A stretch of DNA of 64,000 nucleotides from Urbifossiella limnaea (GCF_007747215.1 NZ_CP036273.1:496001-560000); one strand, 5' to 3'. Positions 33,928-42,166 are shown, counted from the stretch's first letter. Numbers and translations: made by a program. The notes: generated by a model from the letters alone, not told the origin.

Positions 33928-33956
33928 TTGCACCCCCGCCCGCGGTCGGCGATGAT
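33928..33956 (+). promoter_or_regulatory. Promoter for the secreted FG-GAP gene
   Basis: TTGCAC at 33928-33933 and GATGAT at 33951-33956, spacer 17 bp. The start codon at 33963 is at or next to the expected transcription start, implying a leaderless message. Close to the promoter at 36098-36126 in form. Confidence 0.5.
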
Positions 33957-33962
33957 GCCCGC

Positions 33963-35888
33963 ATGCGCCACCTCACCCTCGCCGCGCTCGCGCTCCTGGC
34001 CGCCGCCCCCGCCGCCGGCGCCCAGCCGCTCGACCGCCTGAAGTACAACCACCCCGGCCTCGTCACCGACCTCGGCGTCGGCCTCTGGGCGTGGCCGCTG
34101 CCGATGGACTTCGACGGCGACGGCGACCTCGACCTGGTCGTGAACTGCCCCGACAAGCCGTCGAACGGCGTGTACGTGTTCGAGAACCCGGGCGGCACCT
34201 TCCCCGTGTTCAAGCCCGGCAAGCGCATCAGCAAGGGCTTGCAGAACGTGCTCGTCAGCCACGTCGGCGGCGTGGCACGGGTGCTGTCGCCGGGCGTCGA
34301 GTACCCCGACTTCAAGAAGACCGGCCTCGACAAGGGCGTGAAGCTGCCGGCGGCCGCGAACCCGCACCCGAACAAGGTCCGCGGCAACTTCTGGCGCTAC
34401 GCCGACCACGACGGCGACGGCGCCCTCGACCTCGTCATCGGCTCCGACGACTGGACCGACTACGGCTGGGACAACGGCTACGACGCCACCGGGAAGTGGA
34501 CGCGCGGCCCGCTCCGCGGCTTCGTCTACGTCCGCCGCAACACCGGCACCACCGCCGCGCCGGTCTACGCCGAGCCCGCCAAACTCATGGCCGGCGACCG
34601 GCCCGTCGAGACGTTCGGCTGGCCGTGCCCCAACCTCGCCGACTTCGACGGCGACGGCGACCTGGACTTGCTGTGCGGCGAGTTCCTCGACGGGTTCACG
34701 TACTTCGAGAACGTCGGCACCCGCCGCGAGCCGCGCTACGCCCCCGGCCGGCGCCTCACGACGCACGCCGGCGCGCCGCTGACGATGGACCTGCAAATGA
34801 TCACGCCGACCGCCCTCGACTGGGACGGCGACGGCGACGCGGACCTGATCGTCGGCGACGAGGACGGCCGCGTCGCCTGGATCGAGAACACCGGCCGCGT
34901 CCGGGACGGCCTGCCGGTGTTCCTGCCGCCGCGCTACTTCCGCCAGGAGGCCGACGAGGTGAAGGTCGGCGCCCTCGCCGCGCCGGCCGCGGTCGACTGG
35001 GACGGCGACGGCGACACCGACCTGATCGTCGGCAACACCGCGGGCTACCTCGAATTCCTGGAGAACCTGAGCGGCCCCGGGGTGGAGCGGCCGCGCTGGG
35101 CGGTGCCGCGCCGGCTCGACGCCGCGGGCCAGGTGGTGCGCATCCAGGCCGGCCCGAACGGCTCCATCCAGGGGCCGTGCGAGGCGAAGTGGGGCTACAC
35201 CACGCTCACCGCCGCCGACTGGGACGCCGACGGCCTGCCCGACCTGGTCGTGAATTCGATCTGGGGTCGCGTCGTGTGGTATCGCAACGTCGGCACCCGC
35301 CGCGCGCCGAAGCTCGCGGCCGCGGAGCCGATCGAGGTGGCGTGGCGGGCGCCGCAGCCGACGCTGGCGTGGGGCTGGCTCCGCCCGCGCGGCGACGAAC
35401 TGCTGACGCAGTGGCGCACCACGCCCGTGGCCGTGGACTGGAACCGCGACGGGCTCGTCGATCTGGTGATGCTCGACCACGAGGGCTATCTGGCGTTCTT
35501 CGAGCGGGCGCGCCGCGACGGCCGGCTCGTGCTGCTGCCGCCGGTGCGGGCGCTGTGCGACGCCGCCGGCGAACCGCTGCGGCTGACGACCGGCACCGCG
35601 GGCCGGAGCGGCCGGCGCAAGCTGTGCGTCGTCGATTGGGACGGCGACGGCAAGCTCGACGTGCTGGCGAACGGCGCGAACGCGCGGCTGTACCGGCAGG
35701 TGCGGGCCGAGCCGGGGCGCTGGTTGTTCGAGGACAAGGGCGACGTGGCGGAGCGGAACATCGAGGGGCACGACACGCACCCCGCGGCGGTGGACTTCGA
35801 CGGTAACGGCGTTCCGGACCTGGTGATCGGCGCCGAGGACGGCCGCCTGTACTACCTCCGCAACCCGCGGACGCCGGCGGTGCCGTAG
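33963..35888 (+). CDS. Secreted FG-GAP/VCBS repeat protein
   Basis: 641 residues. Signal peptide MRHLTLAALALLAAAPAAGA. At least seven calcium-binding FG-GAP loops are visible, such as DFDGDGDLDLVVN, DHDGDGALDLVIG, DFDGDGDLDLLCG, DWDGDGDADLIVG, DWDGDGDTDLIVG and DFDGNGVPDLVIG at the end. This gives a complete extracellular beta-propeller of integrin-alpha type, without ASPIC domain, membrane anchor or TPR. It is therefore distinct from the 9.2-14.5 kb proteins. No neighbour is on the same transcript. Probably binds cell-surface or matrix polymers. Confidence 0.9.
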   Translation: MRHLTLAALALLAAAPAAGAQPLDRLKYNHPGLVTDLGVGLWAWPLPMDFDGDGDLDLVVNCPDKPSNGVYVFENPGGTFPVFKPGKRISKGLQNVLVSHVGGVARVLSPGVEYPDFKKTGLDKGVKLPAAANPHPNKVRGNFWRYADHDGDGALDLVIGSDDWTDYGWDNGYDATGKWTRGPLRGFVYVRRNTGTTAAPVYAEPAKLMAGDRPVETFGWPCPNLADFDGDGDLDLLCGEFLDGFTYFENVGTRREPRYAPGRRLTTHAGAPLTMDLQMITPTALDWDGDGDADLIVGDEDGRVAWIENTGRVRDGLPVFLPPRYFRQEADEVKVGALAAPAAVDWDGDGDTDLIVGNTAGYLEFLENLSGPGVERPRWAVPRRLDAAGQVVRIQAGPNGSIQGPCEAKWGYTTLTAADWDADGLPDLVVNSIWGRVVWYRNVGTRRAPKLAAAEPIEVAWRAPQPTLAWGWLRPRGDELLTQWRTTPVAVDWNRDGLVDLVMLDHEGYLAFFERARRDGRLVLLPPVRALCDAAGEPLRLTTGTAGRSGRRKLCVVDWDGDGKLDVLANGANARLYRQVRAEPGRWLFEDKGDVAERNIEGHDTHPAAVDFDGNGVPDLVIGAEDGRLYYLRNPRTPAVP

Positions 35889-36203
35889 ACGGAGCCTCAC
35901 ATCGCCCGGCGTGAACGACGCAGGGCTTGGCACATCCTGGAGTTGCGTCCGAAGACGACCCGCGGCTTCGATCCAATACTCATTTGTGGCATGGACTCAA
36001 TTCGTGCCGCGACCCCCCGGGGGGGTCGGTGACACACAATGATCGCGGCCCGAGTGTCGGCCCGCGTACCCGGAACGTAACGGCCGCCGCGGCGCGGTTG
36101 CACCCCTTGCCCGCCCGGCGGATAATGACCGCAACTGGCCGGGCGAGCGCGCCTCCCCGGCCGGGCAATCATGGGTGACGGTCGAACCCCAGGAGGCCAT
36201 CCG
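35889..36203 (+). other. 315-bp intergenic region with palindrome and promoter
   Basis: Between the FG-GAP and PDZ genes. It contains the palindrome CGACCCCCCGGGGGGGTCG around 36010-36028, which could end the upstream message, and the promoter at 36098-36126. No small coding frame with a ribosome site was found. Confidence 0.6.
36098..36126 (+). promoter_or_regulatory. Promoter for the PDZ protein gene
   Basis: TTGCAC at 36098-36103 and GATAAT at 36121-36126, 17-bp spacer. Start near 36133, leaving a leader of about 70 bases that ends in AGGAGG at 36190-36195. Confidence 0.7.
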
Positions 36204-37490
36204 ATGTTCCGCCTGTTCCGCCCCGCGGCCGCCGCAGTCGCGCTGCTGACGCTGAGCGGCGCCGCGCTCGCCCGCCAGGACGACGCCAAGAAGGCCGACG
36301 ACCCGCCGCCGCGGTTCGACCCCAAGGAGGTCCGCGTCGGCCCGCCGCCGGAACTGGCGGCGCTCCGCGAGGCGGTCGAGTCCGCGGCCAAGAAGGGCGA
36401 GAACGTGGACGACGTGCGGGCCAAGCTGGAGGCGCTGGAAAAGGCGCTCGCCGGCAAGGCGTGGGTCCGCCCGCGCGAGGGCGACGCCCCCGTTCCCCCG
36501 CGCGCCGAGCCGCGGGCGGACCCGCGGCCGGACGTGCCGCGCGTGGCGCCGCCGGTCCGCCGCGACGGCGAGGCGCGGCCGGTGCCCGTGGTGCCGCGGC
36601 CCGACTTCCCGCGCCGCGGCGTCGGCGACCCCGACCTGGACGCCGTCCTGCGCGGGCAGGCGCTGCTGCTCAAGGCGGCGCAGCTGATGGCCGAAGACCC
36701 GAACAACCCCGAGCGGGCCGAGGCGCTGCGGCGGCAGGCGACCGAGCTGATGCGGCAGGCGCTGAACGACGGCCGCGGCGGGCCGCAGATTCCGCCGCAA
36801 CTGTTCGAGCTGGCCTTCCCGCCGGTGCCCGGCGCCCGCGGCGGCAACGGCCGGCTCGGCGTCCGCGTCGAGCGGCTGGCCCCCGGCGTGGCCGAGGACC
36901 TGAACGTCCCGGCCGGCCGCGGCGTGATGGCCGCCGAGGTGCTGCCGAACACCCCCGCCGCGAAGGCCGGCGTGAAGGCCAACGACGTGATCGTCGAGTT
37001 CGCCGGCCAGCCGGTGACCGACGACCCGAGCGCGTTCGTGGCGCAGGTGCAGCGGGCGAAGGCCGGCGCGCCGCACGAGCTGGCGGTGATGCGCGACGGC
37101 AAGCGCGTGGCGGTCCGCGGCGTGGTGCTGCCGGCGGCCGACGGCGGTCTGATGGCCGACCGCGACAAGCTGTTCCGCGAGCTGGCCCCGATCGTCGGCC
37201 CCGACGGCCGGCCGCTGGTGGACGCCGCCCGCGAGCGGGCGCGGGACGGGGTCCGGTCCAGCGGCGTGACGGTCGAGGTGCGCGACGGCGAGGCGACGGT
37301 GACCGGCGAGGAGAACGGCGTGCGGTTCAACATCGTGGGCACGGTGGGCGCCGCGGGCCTGTCGCCGACGAAGATCGAGGTGACGGAGAACGGCCGGACG
37401 GTGTCGGCGGAGACGGTGGACGGCCTGCCCGAGCAGTACCGCGAGCGGGCGCGCCAGCTGCTGGGCCGCGTCCGCGCCGGCGGGCGGTGA
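36204..37490 (+). CDS. Exported PDZ-domain protein
   Basis: 428 residues from the ATG at 36204; the AGGAGG eight bases upstream decides this start over the GTG at 36171. The signal peptide ends SGAALA near residue 22. A proline/arginine-rich linker covers about 85-140, followed by a helical segment and a PDZ domain (about 215-305): GRLGVRVERLAPGVAEDL, then NTPAAKAGVKANDVIVEF with the carboxylate-binding and GV-x-x-x-D patterns. No protease domain accompanies it. The C-terminus has beta-strand sequence VTVEVRDGEATVTGEENGV. It may present or sort exported peptides. It is a single gene; the aminotransferase leader begins 62 bases later. Confidence 0.85.
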   Translation: MFRLFRPAAAAVALLTLSGAALARQDDAKKADDPPPRFDPKEVRVGPPPELAALREAVESAAKKGENVDDVRAKLEALEKALAGKAWVRPREGDAPVPPRAEPRADPRPDVPRVAPPVRRDGEARPVPVVPRPDFPRRGVGDPDLDAVLRGQALLLKAAQLMAEDPNNPERAEALRRQATELMRQALNDGRGGPQIPPQLFELAFPPVPGARGGNGRLGVRVERLAPGVAEDLNVPAGRGVMAAEVLPNTPAAKAGVKANDVIVEFAGQPVTDDPSAFVAQVQRAKAGAPHELAVMRDGKRVAVRGVVLPAADGGLMADRDKLFRELAPIVGPDGRPLVDAARERARDGVRSSGVTVEVRDGEATVTGEENGVRFNIVGTVGAAGLSPTKIEVTENGRTVSAETVDGLPEQYRERARQLLGRVRAGGR

Positions 37491-37514
37491 CCCCTGCCGC
37501 CGCTTGCGGCGGAA

Positions 37515-37542
37515 CTTGCCGCACCCCGCGGCGCGGGATACA
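37515..37542 (+). promoter_or_regulatory. Promoter of the leader/aminotransferase transcript
   Basis: CTTGCC at 37515-37520 and GATACA at 37537-37542, 16-bp spacer. The expected start is near 37550, so the leader ATG at 37553 would be at the 5' end of the message. Confidence 0.5.
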
Positions 37543-37552
37543 CTTCCCCACC

Positions 37553-37642
37553 ATGACGACGCCCCGCCACCACCGGCCCGCGCCGACCGCCCCCGCGGTC
37601 CTCGCCGTCGTCGTCGCAGTCGCAGCCGCAGCCCCGAGCTGA
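37553..37642 (+). CDS. Putative 29-residue attenuator leader peptide
   Basis: ATG 37553, TGA 37640-37642. The peptide has five valines within residues 16-23, in the run VLAVVVAV, followed by alanines and APS. It has no family similarity to look for; its support is position. The promoter lies just upstream. The stop codon abuts the 5' arm of an antiterminator, and an intrinsic terminator and an aminotransferase gene follow. Codons 19-21 are consecutive valine codons (37607-37615), so ribosomes short of charged tRNA-Val would stall 25-35 bases before the antiterminator arm, leaving it free. A ribosome at the stop would cover that arm. The frame is also an open continuation of an out-of-frame reading of the PDZ gene, so chance cannot be excluded. 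Confidence 0.55.
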   Translation: MTTPRHHRPAPTAPAVLAVVVAVAAAAPS

Positions 37643-37706
37643 CTCCGGCCCCGACCCGCGTTCGCACCCGAACCACCGTCGGCCCCGGAGTCACTCTCCG
37701 GGGCCG
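37643..37706 (+). promoter_or_regulatory. Attenuator: overlapping antiterminator and Rho-independent terminator
   Basis: Terminator: 37680-37690 pairs perfectly with 37696-37706 (11 bp, 5-base loop), and is followed by TTTTCGTTT. Antiterminator: 37643-37655 (CTCCGGCCCCGAC) pairs with 37678-37690 (GTCGGCCCCGGAG) as 6 bp and 5 bp around a 2x2 C-C mismatch. The 3' arm of the antiterminator contains the whole 5' arm of the terminator, so only one can form at a time. This is the arrangement of amino-acid-biosynthesis attenuators. Confidence 0.7.
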
Positions 37707-37733
37707 TTTTCGTTTCTCTCGAAGGACCCCGCC

Positions 37734-39035
37734 ATGCCGCCGCTGCCGCTGTCCGACCGCTCCGGCCGGACCACCGACTCGCCGATCACCTTCTTCATCC
37801 AGAAGGCGCTCGAGACGCCCGGCCTCATCTCGCTGGCCGCCGGGCTCGTGGACGAGGGGTCGCTGCCGACCGCCGACGTGGCCGCCGCCGTCGCCGCCAT
37901 CATGGCCGACCCCGCCGCCGGCCGCGCCGCGCTGCAGTACGGCTCCACCCAGGGGCTGCCGTCGCTGCGCGAGAAGGTGCTGCGCCACGTCTGCGCCGCC
38001 GACGGCGTCACGCCCGGTGACATCGGCCTGTCACCCGACGACGTGGTGCTCACTACCGGCTCGCAGCAGTTGCTGTACCTCCTCGGCGAGGCGCTGTTCG
38101 ACCCGGGCGACATCGTGCTGGCCGAGGCGCCGTCGTACTTCGTCTACCACGGCGTGTTGCAGAGCCACGGCGTGCGCGTCGTGCCGGTCCCGATGGACGA
38201 CGGCGGCCTGGACGTGGCCGCGCTCGACGCCAAACTCGCCGACCTGAAGCGCCGCGGCGAGCTGGGCCGCGTCAAGCTCGTGTACACGGTCGATTACTTC
38301 CAGAACCCCACCGGCCTGACGCTCGCCGCCGACCGCCGGCCGAAACTCGTCGAGGTGGTGAAGAAGTACAGCACGGAGCACCGCATCCTGATCCTGGAGG
38401 ACGCGGCGTACCGCGAGCTGCGGTACACCGGCCCCGACCTGCCGAGCGTGAAGCGGTTCGACCCCACGAACGAGTTCGTGGCCTACGCCAGCACGTTCTC
38501 GAAGCCGCTGTCGCCGGGCCTGAAGCTCGGCTACGCGCTGCTGCCGTCGGACCTGGTGGCGCCGGTCCTGCACCTGAAGGGGAACCACGACTTCGGCTCG
38601 GCCAACCTGGCGCAGCACGTCGTGGACCGACTGTTGGCGTCGGGCGCGTTCGACCGGCACGTCGAGGAGCTGCGGCGGGTGTACCGGGCGAAGCGGGACG
38701 CGATGCTGGCGGCGCTGGACGCGGAGTTCGGCGACGTGCCGGGGGCGTCGTGGACGGTGCCGGGCGGCGGCCTGTACGTGTGGCTGACGCTGCCGCCGGG
38801 CGTGGACGCGGGGCCGGCCGGGCCGTTGGTGCCGGCGGCGCTGGAGGCGGGCGTGCTGTACGTGCCGGGCGAGTTCGGCCACGTCCCGGGCGAGGGCGGG
38901 GAGCTGCCGCGGAACGAGTGCCGGCTGAGCTTCGGCGTGGCGGACGCGGCCGGCGTGCGCGAAGGCGTGCGGCGGCTGCGGGCGGCGTACCGCACGCTGG
39001 AACGCGCCGGCGCCCGCGGCCTGGCGGCGGTTTGA
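37734..39035 (+). CDS. PLP-dependent class I/II aminotransferase
   Basis: 433 residues. AAGGA lies eight bases before the ATG. The fold-type I signatures are all present: LQYGSTQGLPSLREKV, TTGSQQLLYLLGEALFDPGD, DYFQNPTGLTL, and the lysine site ASTFSKPLSPGLKLGY for the Schiff base. The substrate-side sequence fits the 2-aminoadipate/valine-pyruvate group (LysN, AvtA-like); the exact amino donor cannot be read. The upstream attenuator with valine codons argues for branched-chain or related amino acid metabolism. It is cytoplasmic and a single gene behind the attenuator. The next promoter overlaps its stop codon. Confidence 0.9.
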   Translation: MPPLPLSDRSGRTTDSPITFFIQKALETPGLISLAAGLVDEGSLPTADVAAAVAAIMADPAAGRAALQYGSTQGLPSLREKVLRHVCAADGVTPGDIGLSPDDVVLTTGSQQLLYLLGEALFDPGDIVLAEAPSYFVYHGVLQSHGVRVVPVPMDDGGLDVAALDAKLADLKRRGELGRVKLVYTVDYFQNPTGLTLAADRRPKLVEVVKKYSTEHRILILEDAAYRELRYTGPDLPSVKRFDPTNEFVAYASTFSKPLSPGLKLGYALLPSDLVAPVLHLKGNHDFGSANLAQHVVDRLLASGAFDRHVEELRRVYRAKRDAMLAALDAEFGDVPGASWTVPGGGLYVWLTLPPGVDAGPAGPLVPAALEAGVLYVPGEFGHVPGEGGELPRNECRLSFGVADAAGVREGVRRLRAAYRTLERAGARGLAAV

Positions 39036-39060
39036 CAGCGCCCGGGCCGTCGGGTAGCCT
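39032..39060 (+). promoter_or_regulatory. Promoter overlapping the aminotransferase stop
   Basis: TTGACA at 39032-39037, containing the TGA stop at 39033-39035, and TAGCCT at 39055-39060 with a 17-bp spacer. It serves the VOC gene at 39103. Confidence 0.6.
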
Positions 39061-39102
39061 TCCCCCCGGCGGCCGGGGAGTCACCAGACCGTGAGGTTCG
39101 AC

Positions 39103-39510
39103 ATGGCGCGGGTCACCGGCATCGGCGGCGTGTTCTTCAAGAGCACCGGCGACCACAAGGCCCTCGCCGCGTGGTACCAGACGTACCTCGGCCTCACGCT
39201 CGAACCCTGGGGCGGCGCCGTCCTCCGCTGGCCCGACGACACCGCCGACGACAAGGGCGTCACCGTCTGGCACGTCGCCAAGCCCGACACCCAGTGGTTC
39301 GCCCCCAGCACCGCCCCGTTCATGATCAACTACCGCGTCGACGACCTCGACGGCATCCTGGCCCAGCTCCGGGCCGGCGGCGTCGACGTGCTCAAGGGGC
39401 CGGACGCCGACTTCAACGGCCGCTTCGCCTGGGTACTCGATCCCGACGGCAACAAGGTCGAACTGTGGGAGCCGAAGGCGCCGCCGGCTCCGACTTCTTC
39501 CCCGACCTGA
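39103..39510 (+). CDS. VOC/glyoxalase-fold protein
   Basis: 135 residues; ATG 39103 (MARVTGIGG) is preferred over GTG 39091 because it has GTGAGG ahead of it. The two betaalphabetabetabeta halves are visible: GGVFFKSTGDHKALAAWYQ, then NYRVDDLDGILAQLR, and the closing WVLDPDGNKVELWEP. Typical first-half metal histidine and last-half glutamate are plausible (HVAKPD and the final E). It could be a bleomycin-resistance or dioxygenase-like VOC enzyme; the substrate is unknown. It is monocistronic from the promoter at 39032-39060. Confidence 0.85.
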   Translation: MARVTGIGGVFFKSTGDHKALAAWYQTYLGLTLEPWGGAVLRWPDDTADDKGVTVWHVAKPDTQWFAPSTAPFMINYRVDDLDGILAQLRAGGVDVLKGPDADFNGRFAWVLDPDGNKVELWEPKAPPAPTSSPT

Positions 39511-39645
39511 AAAACCCTCACGCCGCAGCCGAATCCACACTTTTCCGGCCGCACCGCGGTAGCGGCCGCGGCGGCGGGCCGATACAGTCGGGGGAACACG
39601 TCGCCCTGCGGTTCGCCCCCCCCGACCCTCTCGCGGGCACCCGCC

Positions 39646-40401
39646 ATGACCGCGGTCCGAGACGCCCTCCCCCCGGCCGCGGCGCGGCCCGGCCACGGCA
39701 TCGAATTTACCATGGCCTTCCAGCCGATCGCCGACCTGGAAGCCCGCACCGTGTTCGCCTACGAGGCGCTCGTCCGCGGCCCCGGCGGCGAGGGCGCCGC
39801 GGCGGTGTTCGACCTGGTCACCGAGTCCGCCCGCTACCACTTCGACCAGCGCTGCCGCACCAAGGCGCTGGCCCTGGCCACCCGCCTGGGGCCGCCCGCC
39901 GGGCTGTGCATCAACTTCCTGCCGAACGCCCTGTACCACACCGAGACGTGCCTGCGGGCGACCCTGCAGGCGGCCCGGCACTACGCCGTACCGCCCGACC
40001 GCATCATCTTCGAGCTGACCGAGGGCGAGGAGGTGGCCGACCTGCCGGTCGTGGCCGAGGCGGTCCGCGAGTGCCAGCGGCAGGGGCTGCGGATCGCCAT
40101 CGACGACTTCGGCGCCGGACACTCGGGCCTGAACCTGCTGGCCGACCTCCAGCCGGACCTGATCAAGCTGGACATGGGGCTGTGCCGCGGCATCGACGCC
40201 AGCCGGCCGCGGCGGGCCATCGTCCACGGGGTGCTCGCGGCGTGCGCCGACCTGGGCATCGGCGTCATCGCGGAGGGGGTCGAGACGGAAGGCGAGCTGA
40301 CGGCGCTGCGCGACCTCGGCGTTCGATACGTGCAGGGATTCCTGCTGGCGCGGCCGGCCGTGGAGTCGCTCCCGGAGGTGCGGTGGCCGGCGCACCACTA
40401 A
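39646..40401 (+). CDS. EAL-domain cyclic-di-GMP phosphodiesterase
   Basis: 251 residues, a bare EAL domain. All the usual catalytic residues can be seen: YEALVRG (EAL), CINFLPN, FELTEGE, IAIDDFGAGHSG with the double aspartate, IKLDM, VIAEGVET and QGFLLARP. Activity is therefore likely: hydrolysis of c-di-GMP to pGpG. There is no sensory or membrane domain, so control must be by expression or partner. It stands alone, with 135 bases before it and 197 after. Confidence 0.94.
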   Translation: MTAVRDALPPAAARPGHGIEFTMAFQPIADLEARTVFAYEALVRGPGGEGAAAVFDLVTESARYHFDQRCRTKALALATRLGPPAGLCINFLPNALYHTETCLRATLQAARHYAVPPDRIIFELTEGEEVADLPVVAEAVRECQRQGLRIAIDDFGAGHSGLNLLADLQPDLIKLDMGLCRGIDASRPRRAIVHGVLAACADLGIGVIAEGVETEGELTALRDLGVRYVQGFLLARPAVESLPEVRWPAHH

Positions 40402-40598
40402 GGCACGACCCGTACCGGACTTCGTGCCGGGGCGGTCGGGCGCGGGGCGGCGGTACTCCGAGCACGTCTACTGGGTCGAAGTCGAGCTCACCAACCGGTG
40501 AGGGCACGGCTACAAAATCGGAATCATACTCCGTCGACATCCGCGGCTCGGGCCTGGGATGCCGATGACTCTCCCGACCCCCCCGCGGAGGGGACGCC

Positions 40599-41012
40599 AT
40601 GCCGGGCCTGACCGTGACCCACCTCGACCACGTCTCGGTGCTCGTCACCGACGTGGCGCGGAGCCGGGCGTTCTACGCCGGCCTGCTGGGGCTGACGGAA
40701 ATCCCGAAGCCGCGCACGTTCGACTTCGTGGCCCTGTGGTTCGACCTCGGCGGCGGCCACACGCTCCACCTGCTGAAGAAGGACGCCCCGGACACGGAGA
40801 GTCCGCGGCACTTCTGCCTGCGCGTGACCGACGCCGCGGCGGCGCGGGCGCACCTGGCCGGCCTCGGCGTGCCGACGCGCGAGACGACGCCGATCCCGGG
40901 GGCCGATCGGTTCTTCGTGTCGGACCCGGACGGGAACCGGATCGAGGTGTTACAGTGGCTCACGCCCTACGACCCGGCGACGGCCGGCGCCGCGCGGCTG
41001 GACGAGGGGTGA
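40599..41012 (+). CDS. VOC/glyoxalase-fold metalloenzyme
   Basis: 137 residues. Classical two-half VOC layout with a metal site: THLDHVSVLVTDVARSRAFYAG with the first histidine, GGGHTLHLLKKD with the second, RHFCLRVTD, and the final FVSDPDGNRIEVLQW supplying the glutamate. Closest in pattern to glyoxalase I or fosfomycin-resistance-type proteins. It is followed after 7 bases by the aminoglycoside-phosphotransferase-fold gene, so the two are probably one operon. The upstream region holds a short possible coding remnant at 40451-40501. Confidence 0.9.
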   Translation: MPGLTVTHLDHVSVLVTDVARSRAFYAGLLGLTEIPKPRTFDFVALWFDLGGGHTLHLLKKDAPDTESPRHFCLRVTDAAAARAHLAGLGVPTRETTPIPGADRFFVSDPDGNRIEVLQWLTPYDPATAGAARLDEG

Positions 41013-41019
41013 TCCGGTC

Positions 41020-41925
41020 GTGTCCCCCAACCCGCTCCCCGTCGTCGCGCGGTACGGCGCCCGCACCGCGGGGCTGAGGTGGGAACCCGTCGGCGGCGGG
41101 TTCAGCGGCGCCGCGGTCTGGCGCGGCACCGAACCGGACGGCACACCACGGCTCGCGCTGAAGGCGTGGCCGGCCGATTTTCCGCCGTCGCGCCTCGCCG
41201 CAATTCACGCCCGTGTCGCACTCCTCACACACCTGCCATACGTCCCGCGGGTGCACGCCACGCCCGGCGGCGATACCGTCGTCGTCGTCGCCGGCCGCGC
41301 CTGGGACTTGAGCTCGTGGGCCGACGGCGAACCGGAGCGGGGCGAGCCGTCGGCGGCGCGCGTGAGCTCGGCCGCGGCGGCGCTGGCGGCGGTCCACGCG
41401 GCGTGGCGCACGTCCGCGACCGGCCCGGCGCCCGCGGTGCTCCGCCGGTTGGGCGTCATCGCCGACTGGGACGCCAACCGCCCCGTCCCCGCCGGCCCGT
41501 TCGGCGACGCGGTGCGGCGGGCGCTTCGAACGCTACCGCCGTTCCTGGCCGTGGCGCGGTCCGCGCTGCAACCGTGGGCGGCGCGGCCGGTTCCGCTCCA
41601 GCCGTGCCTCGTCGACGTGTGGCCGGAACACGTTCGCTTCTCGGGGAATGCGGTCGTCGGGCTCATCGACTTCGGCGCCGTCCAGACCGACCACGTCGCC
41701 GTCGATCTGGCCCGCTTGTTCGGCGGGTTTCCCGGGCCGTCGCGGCTCGGCGCCGGACTCGCCGCCTACCGCGCTGCCGGCGGACGGTGCGACGAGTCCG
41801 ACGCCTTCGCGCAACTGCTCGCCGACACTGGCGTGGCCTGCGCCGCGGCGGCGTGGGTGGCCCGCGGCGGCCCGCCGTCGGCGGCGCCGCGGCTGACCGC
41901 ACTGCTGGACCGGCTGAGCCCGTAG
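41020..41925 (+). CDS. APH-fold phosphotransferase with unusual catalytic loop
   Basis: 301 residues from a GTG at 41020, 7 bases after the VOC stop. The kinase-like N-lobe shows VGGGFSGAAVWRG and the lysine site ALKAWPADF. The catalytic loop reads LVDVWPEHVRF where the family has HGD-x-x-x-x-N; the aspartate may be retained but the histidine and asparagine are not. The metal aspartate is present as GLIDFGAV. It could act on a small molecule or be an inactive relative. The pairing with a fosfomycin/glyoxalase-type VOC protein suggests chemical modification or detoxification, but neither substrate is known. G+C is like the surroundings. Confidence 0.7.
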   Translation: MSPNPLPVVARYGARTAGLRWEPVGGGFSGAAVWRGTEPDGTPRLALKAWPADFPPSRLAAIHARVALLTHLPYVPRVHATPGGDTVVVVAGRAWDLSSWADGEPERGEPSAARVSSAAAALAAVHAAWRTSATGPAPAVLRRLGVIADWDANRPVPAGPFGDAVRRALRTLPPFLAVARSALQPWAARPVPLQPCLVDVWPEHVRFSGNAVVGLIDFGAVQTDHVAVDLARLFGGFPGPSRLGAGLAAYRAAGGRCDESDAFAQLLADTGVACAAAAWVARGGPPSAAPRLTALLDRLSP

Positions 41926-41998
41926 CGCACGTCCCTTCGCGCCCGCCGATACCACCGGCCCCGCCGGCACAGTCCGCGGAATTCCCCGAACCGCAAAT

Positions 41999-42026
41999 TT
42001 GACTCGTTCGGCGAGTGCTCTACGGT
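41999..42026 (+). promoter_or_regulatory. Promoter of the tad/flp locus
   Basis: TTGACT at 41999-42004 and TACGGT at 42021-42026, 16-bp spacer, 141 bases before the first pilin start. Confidence 0.5.
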
Positions 42027-42166
42027 TCGGGCGTGAGTCGAACGCCGGCCCGGCCGGAACGGCTCGCCGCCCGTACCACCCCATCCCGCCTGCCGTGCGG
42101 GGGCGGGGGGACGGGAGCCACGCCGCCGGCGGCGACCTCGCCTCCAGCGAACACCGGAGAGGAGCC

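Noticed and set aside
33697-33933. 78-residue minus-strand frame over the composite repeat
   Set aside because: It follows the inverted repeat exactly and has no ribosome site; the reading frame is a by-product of the repeat.
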